Shown here: positions 49,047-58,472 of the stretch, piece by piece
Numbering within the stretch: position 1 is the stretch's first letter
How the letters are laid out: each line of letters begins with the position of its first letter
DNA from: Lachnospiraceae bacterium
Lineage (GTDB): Bacteria; Bacillota; Clostridia; Lachnospirales; Lachnospiraceae
NCBI GenBank assembly: GCA_030825115.1
Contig: JAPJQL010000005.1
Span: forward strand, 1 to 64,000
DNA length: 64,000 nucleotides
Direction of reading: 5' to 3'
The notes under the pieces: generated by a model
The model's input: only the letters and a program-made list of their open reading frames with translations
The model's database searches: none
What the model was told of the DNA's origin: nothing
Translations under genes and position numbers: made by a program

Positions 49047-49682
49047 TTATGACACGAGGGACAGCGTGCTGATATATACCCAGCCGTCGACCTGCGGGAG
49101 GTATGCTTTGTTTCCGTTGATTTTTCCAATCTTCAGAACTCGCTTTTTTTCGCTGTTGAGAATTTTCTCACCGTCCGCATAGTATGAGCCGGTCAGCTTC
49201 ACGCTGCTGCCTACTGATATTGTCACTTTTTTGCCCTTTTTCTTGGCTGCTTTCTTCTCTGCTTTCTTTGCTTCTGAGGCGGCAGCTCGGGCGCCAGATT
49301 TTCCGCTGGTTTCTTTCTTGTTTACCTCCTCGAACGTGAGCCCGATCGTGGCGAAGCGGATCCGGCCGTAATCGTCCATAATGACGCCCGAGAGGCTTAC
49401 CTCTTTTAGTCTGGTTTCTCTGCCAAAGCGACGGCCGTGCAAATATAACACTCCGGTGCTTTTAATGAGAGAGCACCACGACTCGTACTCTTTCTGAGGG
49501 TTTACTCCGGCGTTTGCATGTACGTCAATGTCGAAGGTAAAGGGTACGAGCTCGGTTTTTTTCTTTTTGCTTTTGGAGTCGTCACCCTTGATCGTTGTCG
49601 AAGTAGAGAAGTTTTTCAGCGGGTTTACTTTCTTTCTGGAGACTTCGAAGGTTTTGTTTCTCCATTTTGCCATTACTGCCAT
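49047..49682 (-). CDS. Baseplate-associated protein with C-terminal SH3-like domain
   Basis: 211 residues. The N-terminal 115 residues (PFTFDIDVHANAGVNPQKEYESW, EVSLSGVIMDDYGRIRFATI) resemble baseplate hub-adjacent proteins of Firmicutes myophages. A Lys/Ala-rich linker leads to a small SH3-like domain (SSVKLTGSYYADGEKI) similar in pattern to the endolysin repeats. GGAGGCGATCACAC precedes ATG. Confidence 0.65.
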   Translation of the reverse strand: MAVMAKWRNKTFEVSRKKVNPLKNFSTSTTIKGDDSKSKKKKTELVPFTFDIDVHANAGVNPQKEYESWCSLIKSTGVLYLHGRRFGRETRLKEVSLSGVIMDDYGRIRFATIGLTFEEVNKKETSGKSGARAAASEAKKAEKKAAKKKGKKVTISVGSSVKLTGSYYADGEKILNSEKKRVLKIGKINGNKAYLPQVDGWVYISTLSLVS

Positions 49683-49695
49683 GTGTGATCGCCTC

Positions 49696-49899
49696 CTAGC
49701 TTAGTGTTGCAAATATGAGGCCGGTGTCGTCCTCGAAGCAGACATAAGCCACGGCGGTGCCTTTTTTCAGCGTTGCCGCGTCGATGTTGTCAGCTATCTG
49801 GATATTAGGAGACACGAGCCGCGTGTCCTTCATCGGGGCCACCTTTGCGGTGTTGCCCTCAATGCTCAGGATCACGCCTTTGTTTATGGTTCCGTCCAT
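49696..49899 (-). CDS. Small baseplate protein (DUF2577/gpV-like)
   Basis: 67 residues starting at TAATG overlap with the gpD-like stop; GGAGGG upstream. Beta-rich (GVILSIEGNTAKVAPMKD, GTAVAYVCFEDDTGLIFATL), consistent with an OB-fold spike-base protein, shortened compared with gpV. Assigned by order. Confidence 0.6.
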   Translation of the reverse strand: MDGTINKGVILSIEGNTAKVAPMKDTRLVSPNIQIADNIDAATLKKGTAVAYVCFEDDTGLIFATLS

Positions 49900-50816
49900 T
49901 AGTAGCCCTCCAGTTTCTTTCTGAAAAATATTTTTGTTTTGTGCTTTCCGTAATCGTGCCGCACTTTGTAAATATAAAAGGCGCCGCTCCATGACGGGGC
50001 CTGCTGGTTTAATATGTTCACCATTATTCCGGGCGCATATATTGGCATGAGGCTCGCCTCAATGCTGCCGCATACAAGCATTTTATTTTTTTCTCGCAAT
50101 ACTCCGGCAGCAAAGCGGATTGCCTCGAGGGTGCTCTGGCACTTAATAGGCTTTTGTGGCACCCATATTCGAGAGTTTTCTCCCGGTGCCTTATATGTTC
50201 CGGTGTAAGGTCCGCAAGATACCGTTGCCGATCCATACGATAGGACACTGTTGTCCTCACATTCTACATGGCAACCGGTCGTGTCGATTGTGATTGCTGG
50301 CTCTATTGCCTCGAGATACGGCTCATAGGCTGCGATCAGTTTACCGTCGTATATTGTGAGGGCTGCACGCTCGAGCGTGCATAGGCGGCCGAAGAACTTG
50401 AAGTCCTCCTCGTTTTCTTGCTTCCTGTATTCGTACACATGATCGGCTACGCCGTAGCTTTCAAACTCCAGCCCGTGCCGTTTTGCAATTTCTTGGCCGA
50501 TCTGTGAAAAATGAACGCGCTCCCATGCTTTAGAGTTCGGGATCGTACCGCTTGGCGGCATAGAATAGGCGCGCAGGTCGTAGTAGCTGGAGTCAGGAGC
50601 CGAGGAGTACAAAAACATTTTTCCCGTGCCGGTTCCTGAGTCCTTAAATTCAACCGGTGATCCGGTTCTTAAATTCCATTTGTCGAACTGTCCGTCTGTG
50701 TCTGATATTCTGACGCGCAAAGAGTCAGAGCGTCCTCCCGCATACATTTCATGCACGCAGGAGGAGAGTGCCACCTTTTCGGAAACGTCCGTATAATTTA
50801 ATAACAATTCGCTCAT
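49899..50816 (-). CDS. Tail hub protein, late control gpD-like
   Basis: 305 residues. The GQEIAKRHGLEFESYGVADHVYEYRKQENEEDFKFFGRL block is diagnostic for the phage late control gene D / gp27-like hub. The N-terminal half is a beta-rich barrel with SDSLRVRISDTDGQFDKW. ATG overlaps the LysM gene by 4 bp. Confidence 0.88.
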   Translation of the reverse strand: MSELLLNYTDVSEKVALSSCVHEMYAGGRSDSLRVRISDTDGQFDKWNLRTGSPVEFKDSGTGTGKMFLYSSAPDSSYYDLRAYSMPPSGTIPNSKAWERVHFSQIGQEIAKRHGLEFESYGVADHVYEYRKQENEEDFKFFGRLCTLERAALTIYDGKLIAAYEPYLEAIEPAITIDTTGCHVECEDNSVLSYGSATVSCGPYTGTYKAPGENSRIWVPQKPIKCQSTLEAIRFAAGVLREKNKMLVCGSIEASLMPIYAPGIMVNILNQQAPSWSGAFYIYKVRHDYGKHKTKIFFRKKLEGY

Positions 50817-51040
50817 GCTGTCGCCCTCCACGGTGGTACTGTCTCCGAGGTTTCTGCCTCCTCAACAACGGGGAGCTTTAACTGCACGCCGCCCTCGAAT
50901 ACGATCACGTCGGCATAGTCCGGGTTGTATTCGATGATGTAATGAGCCAGACGCTCGTCGTTATACATATCTAACGCAAGCAGGTCGAATGTGTCGCCGT
51001 CTTGTGTGGTGTACTCGTAGTATGATGTAACTCTACGCAA
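50813..51040 (-). CDS. Tail protein X (LysM-like)
   Basis: 75 residues. YTTQDGDTFDLLALDMYNDERLAHYIIEYNPDY is the LysM-like fold of P2 tail protein X. Links tape measure and hub proteins. Overlaps the tape measure gene by 8 bp. Confidence 0.88.
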   Translation of the reverse strand: MRRVTSYYEYTTQDGDTFDLLALDMYNDERLAHYIIEYNPDYADVIVFEGGVQLKLPVVEEAETSETVPPWRATA

Positions 51041-53303
51041 AAGCAGTCACCTCCCTTGTTTGGATCCAGCGCTCCAGCCAGTCGAAGAACTCGGCCTCGT
51101 GAGCTTTGAGCCTCTGCATGAGGTCGTCGTTGTCCTCTGTAACCTTACCGCCAGCAATAACCGGGCTCCATGTGAAGCCGCTAAAATCGTAAACGATAGT
51201 GGTAGAAGGCTGAGATAGCTCAGCCAGAGAAAAGTCGTCAACGCTCAGGAGATTACCTGCGAGGGCTGTCTCTGATTTGTCGTATACGCCCAGCATTTCT
51301 CCAGCCTTTTCCCAGTAGCCTATATTGGCAGCCCTGACACTTCGGTCGAATGAGATAACAGCCTCAGTGCCGGCCTCTCCGGCGATCGTTATGCCTTCGG
51401 TAAAGCCACCAGTCGCAAGCATTGGTATGTTTGGAATACTAAAGCCCATACCACCGACGCCCGGTACCCAGTCCGGGATCTTTATGCCGTTAATGCCATT
51501 GATAAAAGTGTTAATTCCACTAATGATCGCATTGATCGGAGCCTTGAAAATATTTGCAATTCCTGAAACGATACCCGAGAAAATGCTGACAATTCCCTGC
51601 CATGCTCCGCTCCAGTTTCCGGCGAATACATTAGTAATAAAGTCGATAAGGCCCTGAAAAATCTGAGTTATAGACTGCACAATCGGGGCTATTCCCTGAA
51701 TAGCGGTACCGAGTACGCTCGTAAAAATTCCGGCTATAAATTGAAGGGCCGGGGCCAGAAGTTCCAAAACCTGAGAAATAAGCGATCCCAGCACTGAGAT
51801 CAGAGGGGTGATCGCTGTCGCAATCAGGCTCACAATTGGCCCGATTAAATTCATAACGGTGTCGAGTATCGGCATGAGTAAGTTAATCAGCGTCATAAGG
51901 ATAGGGAGCACCGTGTTGAGTAGTTCGATCACAACCGGTAAAACTGCCGATATAATTTGCATGATCGGCGGCAAAATTGCGGTTATGAGCTGCACCAGTA
52001 CCGGCAAAACTGCCGCAATGATCTGAGACAGAAGCGGCAGGACGCTGCTCACTAACTGAATAACCAATGGGAGCACTTGCTGGATCATTTGAAGCAGCGG
52101 TGGGATCAACTGCTGGCCGATCGTCTGGGCTGTCTCCAAAAGTACCGGTACAAAATCTTGAAAAAGAGGGATCAGCTGCGGCATTATGTCTTGAATTACT
52201 GGGATAATTGTCTCAGTCAAACCCTGAATAATTGGGATCAATCCCTCCATAGCTTCGCCGACTACCGGCATTAGCTGGTTGAGGGTGTCAAACATGGTAT
52301 TCGCAAGCGGCTCGAGAGCCACCTGAGCCTGCTGCTTGAACATTTGCAGACGCTCTCCGAAGTCGTAAGTATCTTCGGCAGCTCCTCCGATTGTCTCGGT
52401 GCTTTTTTCCAGCTCGGCAGTCAGATCGGAGACTGAGAGAGTTCCGTCTCTGATAGCGGCAGCCATTGTGGAGCCGGCTTTTGTTCCGAAAATTTCCGAA
52501 GCAATAGTGGTCGCCTCTGTCATGCTGCCTGCGTTCTTAATCTTTTCGGCATACTGTTCGAGGCCCTCGCTTGCAGATATTCCTTCCTTCGCAAGAGCTC
52601 CGACGCCCTTTTTCATAGCTGCGAGCACTTCGCTGGTATTTACGCCGGCCTTGTCGAGCTGTCCGATCAGGGCGGTGGCTTCATTGAATGAGTAGCCCAT
52701 TTCTTGAAGCTGAGGAGCGAACTGCTGCACGCTGCTCATTAAGTCAGTGAAGCCGAGACCGGTTGACTGTGACGCCTTGAACACATAGTCCATAGCGTCG
52801 CCCATGTCGGCCGCGTCGATGTTCCACGCTTGGAAGGCTTGGCTTGACTCCTCAATAACGCCGCCGAGGTCGTCCCCCAGCATGTCCGATACTTGAATCG
52901 CCTGCTTTGAAATGTTTTGTAATTCCGGGCCAGTTAAACCGAGGCGCGTGTTGTAGTCAGCGATCGCCTGACTGGCGTCCTCCATTGTCGTTGGTACGCT
53001 TTTATAAACCTCGTTAAAATCATCGGTGAGAGCGTCGAGAGCGTCCCCGGTGGCTCCGGTTCCGATCCTGATCGTGTCGACTACATTGTCGAATTGCCCG
53101 CCGAGATCTACGAGATACTTGCCGGCCTCAATGGTAGCCTTTCCGATAGCGGCACCCGCAGCAGCGACGCCAGCACCTACGGCGACAGCCTTCAGGTTTA
53201 TGCCCTCGAGTGATTTGCTGGCCTCCTCTGCGGCTTTCCCGAGCGTTGGGCTTAATGAGCCCGCAATCTCCACGATCGCTTGTAGTGTTTTGCTGCTTGC
53301 CAC
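51033..53303 (-). CDS. Tape measure protein, contractile tail
   Basis: 756 residues from GTG with AAGGAGGTGATACC. N-terminal TP901-type tape-measure block (VDLGGQFDNVVDTIRIGTGATGDALDAL through FGTKAGSTMAAAIRDGTLS), then about 250 residues of hydrophobic amphipathic repeats (IPVIQDIMPQLIPLF, LVQLITAILPPIMQII), and a C-terminal WVPGVGGMGFSIPNIPMLATGG tail. Shares the C-terminal motif style with the prophage 1 tape measure. Intact. Confidence 0.9.
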   Translation of the reverse strand: MASSKTLQAIVEIAGSLSPTLGKAAEEASKSLEGINLKAVAVGAGVAAAGAAIGKATIEAGKYLVDLGGQFDNVVDTIRIGTGATGDALDALTDDFNEVYKSVPTTMEDASQAIADYNTRLGLTGPELQNISKQAIQVSDMLGDDLGGVIEESSQAFQAWNIDAADMGDAMDYVFKASQSTGLGFTDLMSSVQQFAPQLQEMGYSFNEATALIGQLDKAGVNTSEVLAAMKKGVGALAKEGISASEGLEQYAEKIKNAGSMTEATTIASEIFGTKAGSTMAAAIRDGTLSVSDLTAELEKSTETIGGAAEDTYDFGERLQMFKQQAQVALEPLANTMFDTLNQLMPVVGEAMEGLIPIIQGLTETIIPVIQDIMPQLIPLFQDFVPVLLETAQTIGQQLIPPLLQMIQQVLPLVIQLVSSVLPLLSQIIAAVLPVLVQLITAILPPIMQIISAVLPVVIELLNTVLPILMTLINLLMPILDTVMNLIGPIVSLIATAITPLISVLGSLISQVLELLAPALQFIAGIFTSVLGTAIQGIAPIVQSITQIFQGLIDFITNVFAGNWSGAWQGIVSIFSGIVSGIANIFKAPINAIISGINTFINGINGIKIPDWVPGVGGMGFSIPNIPMLATGGFTEGITIAGEAGTEAVISFDRSVRAANIGYWEKAGEMLGVYDKSETALAGNLLSVDDFSLAELSQPSTTIVYDFSGFTWSPVIAGGKVTEDNDDLMQRLKAHEAEFFDWLERWIQTREVTAFA

Positions 53304-53307
53304 GGTA

Positions 53308-53430
53308 TCACCTCCTTCGGCCTTTCTTATGCTTCAACACTTGCGGTGGTCTGTTTTTTTGTCTGCGTTTTTGCTCGGCGGCGAGGTCCTCGGCCGCCTC
53401 TGCATACTCGACTATAAAATCAATTACTCT
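53308..53430 (-). CDS. T-extension of the tail chaperone, -1 frame
   Basis: About 40 codons in the -1 frame relative to the chaperone: ELERKRVIDFIVEYAEAAED then AAEQKRRQKNRPPQVLKH, ending at a TGA 5 bp before the tape measure start. It has no start codon of its own. A run of four A (GGAAAAGAG) just before the upstream stop can support a -1 slip. This is the expected G-T arrangement of long-tailed phages. Confidence 0.6.
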   Translation of the reverse strand, partial: RVIDFIVEYAEAAEDLAAEQKRRQKNRPPQVLKHKKGRRR

Positions 53431-53846
53431 TTTCCTTTCGAGCTCTGACGTGCTGGTGTGGAAGGTTCTGGAGTAGTCTCTGATTGCTCGTCTGAGCTGT
53501 CTGCCCCTGAGTCTCCCGATCCGATAAAAAAACCTCGGCCGATTTTAGAGAATTTAGTGAGGGACTTGCCCTTGATCCTCTCCATGTCCTCGAATGTATA
53601 AGAAGGGTTTACTGCAATGACAGCAGCGAAGCCGATGTATAAATGCAGGGAGTAGTCAAGCTCGACAGCTCCCGCAAGGTTTCCACCCTTTGAGCCGCTG
53701 GCTTTCATTTTGTGAGCCTCAGCCTGCGCATAGAGTTCGCCGCTGATCTCGTCGGTGTCGTAACTCATTTCAGTAACCTGCACGCCGTTGATAAGCACCG
53801 GCTTGTTGAGTGTGATTGTTCCTCTTTCTTCTGTCTGGGTTCTCAT
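53424..53846 (-). CDS. Tail assembly chaperone (G-like)
   Basis: 140 residues from the ATG after AAAAGGAGG. ITLNKPVLINGVQVTEMSYD and the helical LSLHLYIGFAAVIAVNPSYT-like section are typical of the phage tail assembly chaperone of Mu/P2-like phages (family with gp41/FluMu gp41). The C-terminus is low-complexity (SGDSGADSSDEQSETTPEPS), as is usual before a frameshift site. Confidence 0.78.
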   Translation of the reverse strand: MRTQTEERGTITLNKPVLINGVQVTEMSYDTDEISGELYAQAEAHKMKASGSKGGNLAGAVELDYSLHLYIGFAAVIAVNPSYTFEDMERIKGKSLTKFSKIGRGFFIGSGDSGADSSDEQSETTPEPSTPARQSSKGKE

Positions 53847-53903
53847 GGTTTTGGTTCCTCCTTTTATAGAAAAAGCCGCCGGCGTTCTGCCAGCGGCCAT
53901 GTT

Positions 53904-54410
53904 TTACAGTAATTTGTTGATGTCGCTCATGTAGTCCTTGCCGTCAATTCTGAGGATCTGGCTCAGTCTGTCGACGAGCAGGTACTCATAACCTCCGACA
54001 AAGATCTGCACGCGGTTCGCGGTGTAGGTGAGCTCGTTTTCCGAAGCGGATCCGATTTCTGCACCGATACCCGGGAGCGCAGTCGGTGGGAATGTTCTGA
54101 CAAAAGCCTTGCAGCCCTCCGGTGAGGTGGAGCCGTCCGCTTTGACAACATTCTGTACCCATCTAAATTCAAAGCTGTGCTTGTCGAGCTTTGACATTTT
54201 CCCGAGTCCTTTATCCTCGCCGATCTTCGTGATCGAGAGCTCCATATTTTCGAGCAGTCCGACAATAGGTACCGTCATTGTTCCCATTGCGTTGAGGTCT
54301 GCCGTCATTTGTGAAATTGCCGGGAGCGTGAAGCTGGTGTCCTTAGCTGTAAGCACACCGCTGTCGTATACGGTGTCGGCAACCACCGCGCCTTTTAAGT
54401 CTAACCACAT
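53904..54410 (-). CDS. Major tail tube protein (P2 FII-like)
   Basis: 168 residues. FTLPAISQMTADLNAMGTMTVPIVGLLENMELSIT at the start and KLDKHSFEFRWVQNVVKADG are characteristic of the contractile phage tail tube family. Two bases downstream of the sheath gene. Confidence 0.9.
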   Translation of the reverse strand: MWLDLKGAVVADTVYDSGVLTAKDTSFTLPAISQMTADLNAMGTMTVPIVGLLENMELSITKIGEDKGLGKMSKLDKHSFEFRWVQNVVKADGSTSPEGCKAFVRTFPPTALPGIGAEIGSASENELTYTANRVQIFVGGYEYLLVDRLSQILRIDGKDYMSDINKLL

Positions 54411-54412
54411 AC

Positions 54413-55894
54413 TTACTCACCTCCTCCAAAATAAGCAGTAAAGCCTTCGTCTGTGTACGATACGCGCGCCGTTCCGCTCTTAAATGGCGGGGTAGGGGTT
54501 GCGCTAATATCCCAGACAAAGTCGCCGTTCATCAGGTTGCTGGTAGGGTTGGCCGTCTCCAAAAATTCAACGGTAGGATCTCCGATAAGAGCGCCGCGGC
54601 CCTTTAACGAGTCGAGTTCCTCCTGCTCGTCAATGAGTATGCTCTGCTGGAGGCTCAGATCCATAGTGCTGTCGATCTGGGTGCCGTGGCGGCGCTGGAA
54701 GCCGTTAGTAATATACATAAGCATACGGATATTAACGTCGAAAATGTAGCGGGCAACACCGTCGGAACCGTACTCGTAGTAGGCTGTGTGAGGTCCCCAG
54801 AGCACCCAGAGGCCGCCCCAAAATACTGCGGTAGTAATTCCCTTTGAATTGAGTTCGTTGCCGTCCTGCTGATCGAAGCCCTCATTTTCAGAGTTGGCCC
54901 CAAAATACTGAGCGGTACACATGATCTCTTTGTTTGACGGGCTTTCCATTGGAATATTGTCGTGACTGTTGTCAACTCTCTGCATTGTGACGGTTGCCTG
55001 AGTGCTCAGGTGGTACACTTTGCCAGCATACTGAACCTGCGGCCAGTAAACCTTCGAAAAACCGTTGTTGTAGCCGTTGCTGTCGGCCCACTCCTCGGCT
55101 TTTTTGAGCGTGTCAATGGCAGCCTTCGCCTTGCTGTCGTAAATTGGTAAGTCAGCATTTACAAAAGCGTCCCAGTGGCCGTTTAATTTCTGAACGACCG
55201 AGATCATAGCCTTGTAAACGTCTGGATCTTCACTCCAGAACGGTGCGGCCAGAATGTTGAGCACGGCGTTGAACATAGTGTAGAGCTTAGAGAGAGCCTG
55301 CAGTCCGGTCCTCTTGCCGGAGGCTGTAACGCTTCCGATAATGTCACTCTTGGTTACGAGAGACGGATCCACCTCTGTGAATGAAGCCTCCACCGTGCCG
55401 GTGATAGGATCGGCGTCATTCAATGACTCAATGACTACGGCACCTTTGGTATAGTTGTAGTCGAGAGAGTAGTCTGCACCCAGTACCTTGTCGGAGAGTG
55501 CAAAGGTGTCAAGTATAATTGTGTCAGTCACATACTCGGCGCGGCCGTTCTTGAATGTGAGCTCGACGGTTGTCTTGACGTCTTTCTGGTGGACGGCCGG
55601 ATCTAATACGTTGATGATATAGATCGGCCCCACGTTTCCGATTGTGTTCGCAAAATGGCAGTCGAACGGCTCGCATAATGTGAACTTGTCCCAGTTGCTC
55701 GAGTAGCCGACTGTTGCCTGCGTTTTTGGCATGTTTTCCAGCTTGATCGGTGTGTTAATCAGGCCCTTCTCCTTATAACCTAAAACAAGGTTAATAGGCG
55801 CGGTTCCGATGTACGCCACAACGGTGTCAACCTGAACGGCGCTTTTTACTTTATCGTTTCCGATCTCGCCGTAAGCTCCGTGTTGATAGCTCAT
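54413..55894 (-). CDS. Tail sheath protein
   Basis: 493 residues. The conserved sheath C-terminal part (YIFDVNIRMLMYITNGFQRRHGTQIDSTMDLSLQQSIL, followed by GALIGDPTVEFLETANPTSN) and N-terminal VDTVVAYIGTAPINLV match the phage tail sheath family; the protein is the contractile outer tube, which establishes the myovirus morphology of prophage 2. Confidence 0.92.
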   Translation of the reverse strand: MSYQHGAYGEIGNDKVKSAVQVDTVVAYIGTAPINLVLGYKEKGLINTPIKLENMPKTQATVGYSSNWDKFTLCEPFDCHFANTIGNVGPIYIINVLDPAVHQKDVKTTVELTFKNGRAEYVTDTIILDTFALSDKVLGADYSLDYNYTKGAVVIESLNDADPITGTVEASFTEVDPSLVTKSDIIGSVTASGKRTGLQALSKLYTMFNAVLNILAAPFWSEDPDVYKAMISVVQKLNGHWDAFVNADLPIYDSKAKAAIDTLKKAEEWADSNGYNNGFSKVYWPQVQYAGKVYHLSTQATVTMQRVDNSHDNIPMESPSNKEIMCTAQYFGANSENEGFDQQDGNELNSKGITTAVFWGGLWVLWGPHTAYYEYGSDGVARYIFDVNIRMLMYITNGFQRRHGTQIDSTMDLSLQQSILIDEQEELDSLKGRGALIGDPTVEFLETANPTSNLMNGDFVWDISATPTPPFKSGTARVSYTDEGFTAYFGGGE

Positions 55895-55909
55895 CTGTAA
55901 ATCACTCCT

Positions 55910-56530
55910 TTACAATAATTTTTCATAGTCTGCGGGTATCTTGCGGGCCAGTCCGTGCTCGAGAGTGAACTGCACCCAGCAAAACCAGTACGGGTAATAG
56001 CTCACGAGAGCCCCGTCCTCAGTAAATGGGCCGTACTCTATGTTGTTTTCCTTGACGAGCCGCAGCCCCGCAATATACTCAGTGTTTTCGATTGCTTGCA
56101 GTACCTTGTCGGTAAAACTCCAGACGTCCCGCCAGCCCTCGAGGTTTCTTTTGAAATTTTCGCTCGGCTCTCTGCGGTACTTCACGCCGCCGAGTGCCTG
56201 CGGATCCTGCTCGGGTACCGCCATTTCGCTGCCGTGCTGCCCCGGGTTCCATGCCGCAAGCGCGAGCTGTATCGTCATTTGACCGATGTGCTGCGCCGGT
56301 GCGTGCTTGCCTTTTAAGAGCTGCACGCATAGCGAAGGAATGGGTGCCGCAACGTCTGGCGGCTTTCTGTCCTGAGTAGGAATGTACATAGCAAAGGCGG
56401 CCGGGTGTGCTGTCTGCACATTGTAGCCGCCGTCGTTTACTTTGTCGTCTGGAACTTTCAGAAGTATGCCGGGGCAGACTTCCTCCTCGAACCATTTGAC
56501 AATATTGTCAAGATCGCTTGTTATAGCCAT
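55910..56530 (-). CDS. Tail completion-like protein
   Basis: 206 residues between connector and sheath genes. Contains a WFEEEVCPGILLKVPDDK N-terminal segment and C-terminal ALVSYYPYWFCWVQFTLEHGL. Likely the tail terminator or neck protein that caps the tail before head joining; position-based inference, no motif recognised. Confidence 0.55.
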   Translation of the reverse strand: MAITSDLDNIVKWFEEEVCPGILLKVPDDKVNDGGYNVQTAHPAAFAMYIPTQDRKPPDVAAPIPSLCVQLLKGKHAPAQHIGQMTIQLALAAWNPGQHGSEMAVPEQDPQALGGVKYRREPSENFKRNLEGWRDVWSFTDKVLQAIENTEYIAGLRLVKENNIEYGPFTEDGALVSYYPYWFCWVQFTLEHGLARKIPADYEKLL

Positions 56531-56540
56531 AGCGCACCTC

Positions 56541-56864
56541 CTAGACCATGCGGGTGTGGTGCAGGGCTATCTGGGTGATCCCCAGATTTTCAGCCCATGA
56601 GTCAACAGTACACTCTCGGCCGTCCACATTCAGCGCGGAGCCCGGAGCTTTTTCACCCTCCAGATCTTCGGTTCTGGCAAAAATAAGAGTGTCGGACTCA
56701 GCAACGCCCAAAATGTTGCCGTTTTTCATCGTGACAAGCGTATCGTTGTCGATGATGATCGTTATACTTTTACCCTCGATTTTATGAACTTCTCCGAAGT
56801 CCTCGAGCTGCATGAATACGAGATCAATATCCGACGCTATGAGGTCTTTGAGACTCTTACTCAA
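56541..56864 (-). CDS. Head-tail joining protein, FII-like
   Basis: 107 residues from TTG, overlapping the upstream gene by 8 bp. DLIASDIDLVFMQLEDFGEVHKIEGKSI and a beta-rich centre fit the lambda FII-like attachment family. GGTTGAG serves as a weak ribosome binding region; a longer reading of the frame lacks support. Confidence 0.6.
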   Translation of the reverse strand: MSKSLKDLIASDIDLVFMQLEDFGEVHKIEGKSITIIIDNDTLVTMKNGNILGVAESDTLIFARTEDLEGEKAPGSALNVDGRECTVDSWAENLGITQIALHHTRMV

Positions 56865-57339
56865 CCGGATCCATAGCACCAAAAGCCGGAGGGGCTTCGG
56901 TGTCGTCCTCCTCTGCAAAGTAATCGTCGAGCAGCTTAATGACTTCGGCCTTTGTGCGCATATTCTGGGCGTCGAGTCCGCAAGCTCCAGCGAGTGCCTG
57001 CAACTCTGTGAGTTTCATTTTGTCGCTGTACTCTGGCTTTTCTGCTTTTTCGCTCTGAGGATCTTCGTCTCCGTCAGCTTCCGGATCCAGATCCTGCTCT
57101 GGTTCCTCTGCTTCCGGTTCTGCCGGATCCTCTGCCGGCTGCTGCTCGGCGCCGGCGGTTTCTGGTTCTGGCTCCAGCTCGGCCTCTGGGATAATTACGT
57201 TTGCATATTCAGCAACGCCCTGAGCCACGAGCTCGGCCTCTCTCTCAGGATCGAGAGAGAAGGGCTCGGAGTCTTTGTCTTTGGGTAATATGATCCCGTT
57301 CTCTTTATAGCCGTATACTCCGGCGATAATTTTAATCAT
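56857..57339 (-). CDS. Capsid-associated protein with HeH/SAP-like domain
   Basis: 160 residues. The N-terminal 45 residues are a small beta domain (KIIAGVYGYKENGIILPKD), followed by a 60-residue Glu/Pro-rich linker and a C-terminal HeH/Rho-N type helical hairpin (LTELQALAGACGLDAQNMRTKAEVIKLLDDYF). In lambda-like heads the FI protein sits here and has a similar acidic build. Possibly guides packaging; inferred. Confidence 0.65.
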   Translation of the reverse strand: MIKIIAGVYGYKENGIILPKDKDSEPFSLDPEREAELVAQGVAEYANVIIPEAELEPEPETAGAEQQPAEDPAEPEAEEPEQDLDPEADGDEDPQSEKAEKPEYSDKMKLTELQALAGACGLDAQNMRTKAEVIKLLDDYFAEEDDTEAPPAFGAMDPVE

Positions 57340-57364
57340 TTGGCGGCTCCTTTCTTCGCATTTC

Positions 57365-58453
57365 TTACAGTACGCTCGCAGATACCCACGGATTTTTACT
57401 TCTAGGAATTAAGAGCGGGCGGCTTGTGACTTTGATCTCTCTGGACTCAGCCTTTACGTCTGCCGTGTACTTAGGAATACGGCGGCCGGTGTAGGTGTGG
57501 AACTCGCCGTCGTCCTGCTCGATCTGGGTAACTGCTCCATAGAGGCCGCGGCCTGCTGCCGGGGCTGTCATAATTACGGTACCAGCCGGGAGATATGGAA
57601 CGATCTGACCGCTTTCGTCCTCGTAGGTCTCGTCGTAAGTGATAAGTTTTACCATGTGACCGTCTACGTTCAGGATAGCAAAGCAGCAAGCTCCCTCCGG
57701 TAAATTCATAGGCTCGATAGTTCCGAGCATAATGCTGCGGTTGTCGAGGTATTTCTGGATTGTAGGATCCTGCAGCACGATCTTTGAAACTCCTCGGGCC
57801 ATTACGCACTCAGTAGCAGGGAGCCCGTTCTTTGTGAGCATGTAGATCATTTCAGAAAGATCTCCGTAAATGTCAGCGCCGGTTGCGTTCCATTTTACTG
57901 CCGGTGTGTACTTCGCCGGGTTGGCTGCTTCATCGTAGAAGCGGATCTCGTACTCCTCATAGTCTCCACTGCCGTACTTATCGGCGTAGTGTCTCAGCAC
58001 ATAGCCGTTGTTGAGCATACACTGGGCCGCCATGTACTCCTCACGGCCTGAGATCATTGTGTCAAACTCTGTCAGGTCTCTGTTGAGGATCTGGGCCTGT
58101 CTCTGCTGAGGTGTTACGTTCTGGAAGAGCTGCTCGCCGAACCCTTTCTTGTTGAGGTCGTCAATGGTGAGTGGCCTCTGCGGAGCGATAAACGGCGGCA
58201 CATAACTGAATGTCTTATAACCCTCGCGCTCGATAGTGATACCGCCCTTTCGAGGCATTACGCAGGGTGCGATCTTCTTGCTGCCGTTTCTGTACTCGAC
58301 GAGGACCTCCTCACCCGGGAAAATGTCCTCAGACACTCCGTTGACCGGGGCGGTAGTAGGGAAGTAGCGATCTCTTAAAAATGTTCTGTGTGTAGGCATT
58401 GCCTGAATTGCCGCCAGCATAGTGACGGTTCTGTAAATTAACGGTGTAGGCAT
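57365..58453 (-). CDS. Major capsid protein, lambda gpE-like
   Basis: 362 residues from the ATG after AAAGGAGGACAATCG. PPFIAPQRPLTIDDLNKKGFGEQLF, the EEYMAAQCMLNNGYV helix and a C-terminal YTGRRIPKYTADVK strand match the phage major capsid protein E family, HK97 fold. An in-frame N-terminal extension overlaps the decoration gene and is not preferred. Confidence 0.9.
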   Translation of the reverse strand: MPTPLIYRTVTMLAAIQAMPTHRTFLRDRYFPTTAPVNGVSEDIFPGEEVLVEYRNGSKKIAPCVMPRKGGITIEREGYKTFSYVPPFIAPQRPLTIDDLNKKGFGEQLFQNVTPQQRQAQILNRDLTEFDTMISGREEYMAAQCMLNNGYVLRHYADKYGSGDYEEYEIRFYDEAANPAKYTPAVKWNATGADIYGDLSEMIYMLTKNGLPATECVMARGVSKIVLQDPTIQKYLDNRSIMLGTIEPMNLPEGACCFAILNVDGHMVKLITYDETYEDESGQIVPYLPAGTVIMTAPAAGRGLYGAVTQIEQDDGEFHTYTGRRIPKYTADVKAESREIKVTSRPLLIPRSKNPWVSASVL

Positions 58454-58472
58454 TTCGATTGTCCTCCTTTTC

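Noticed and set aside
51033..53303. Repeated segments in the tape measure gene as a tandem repeat or CRISPR array
   Set aside because: The periodicity is at the protein level (hydrophobic helices), without identical DNA units or spacers; no CRISPR array was seen anywhere in the window.
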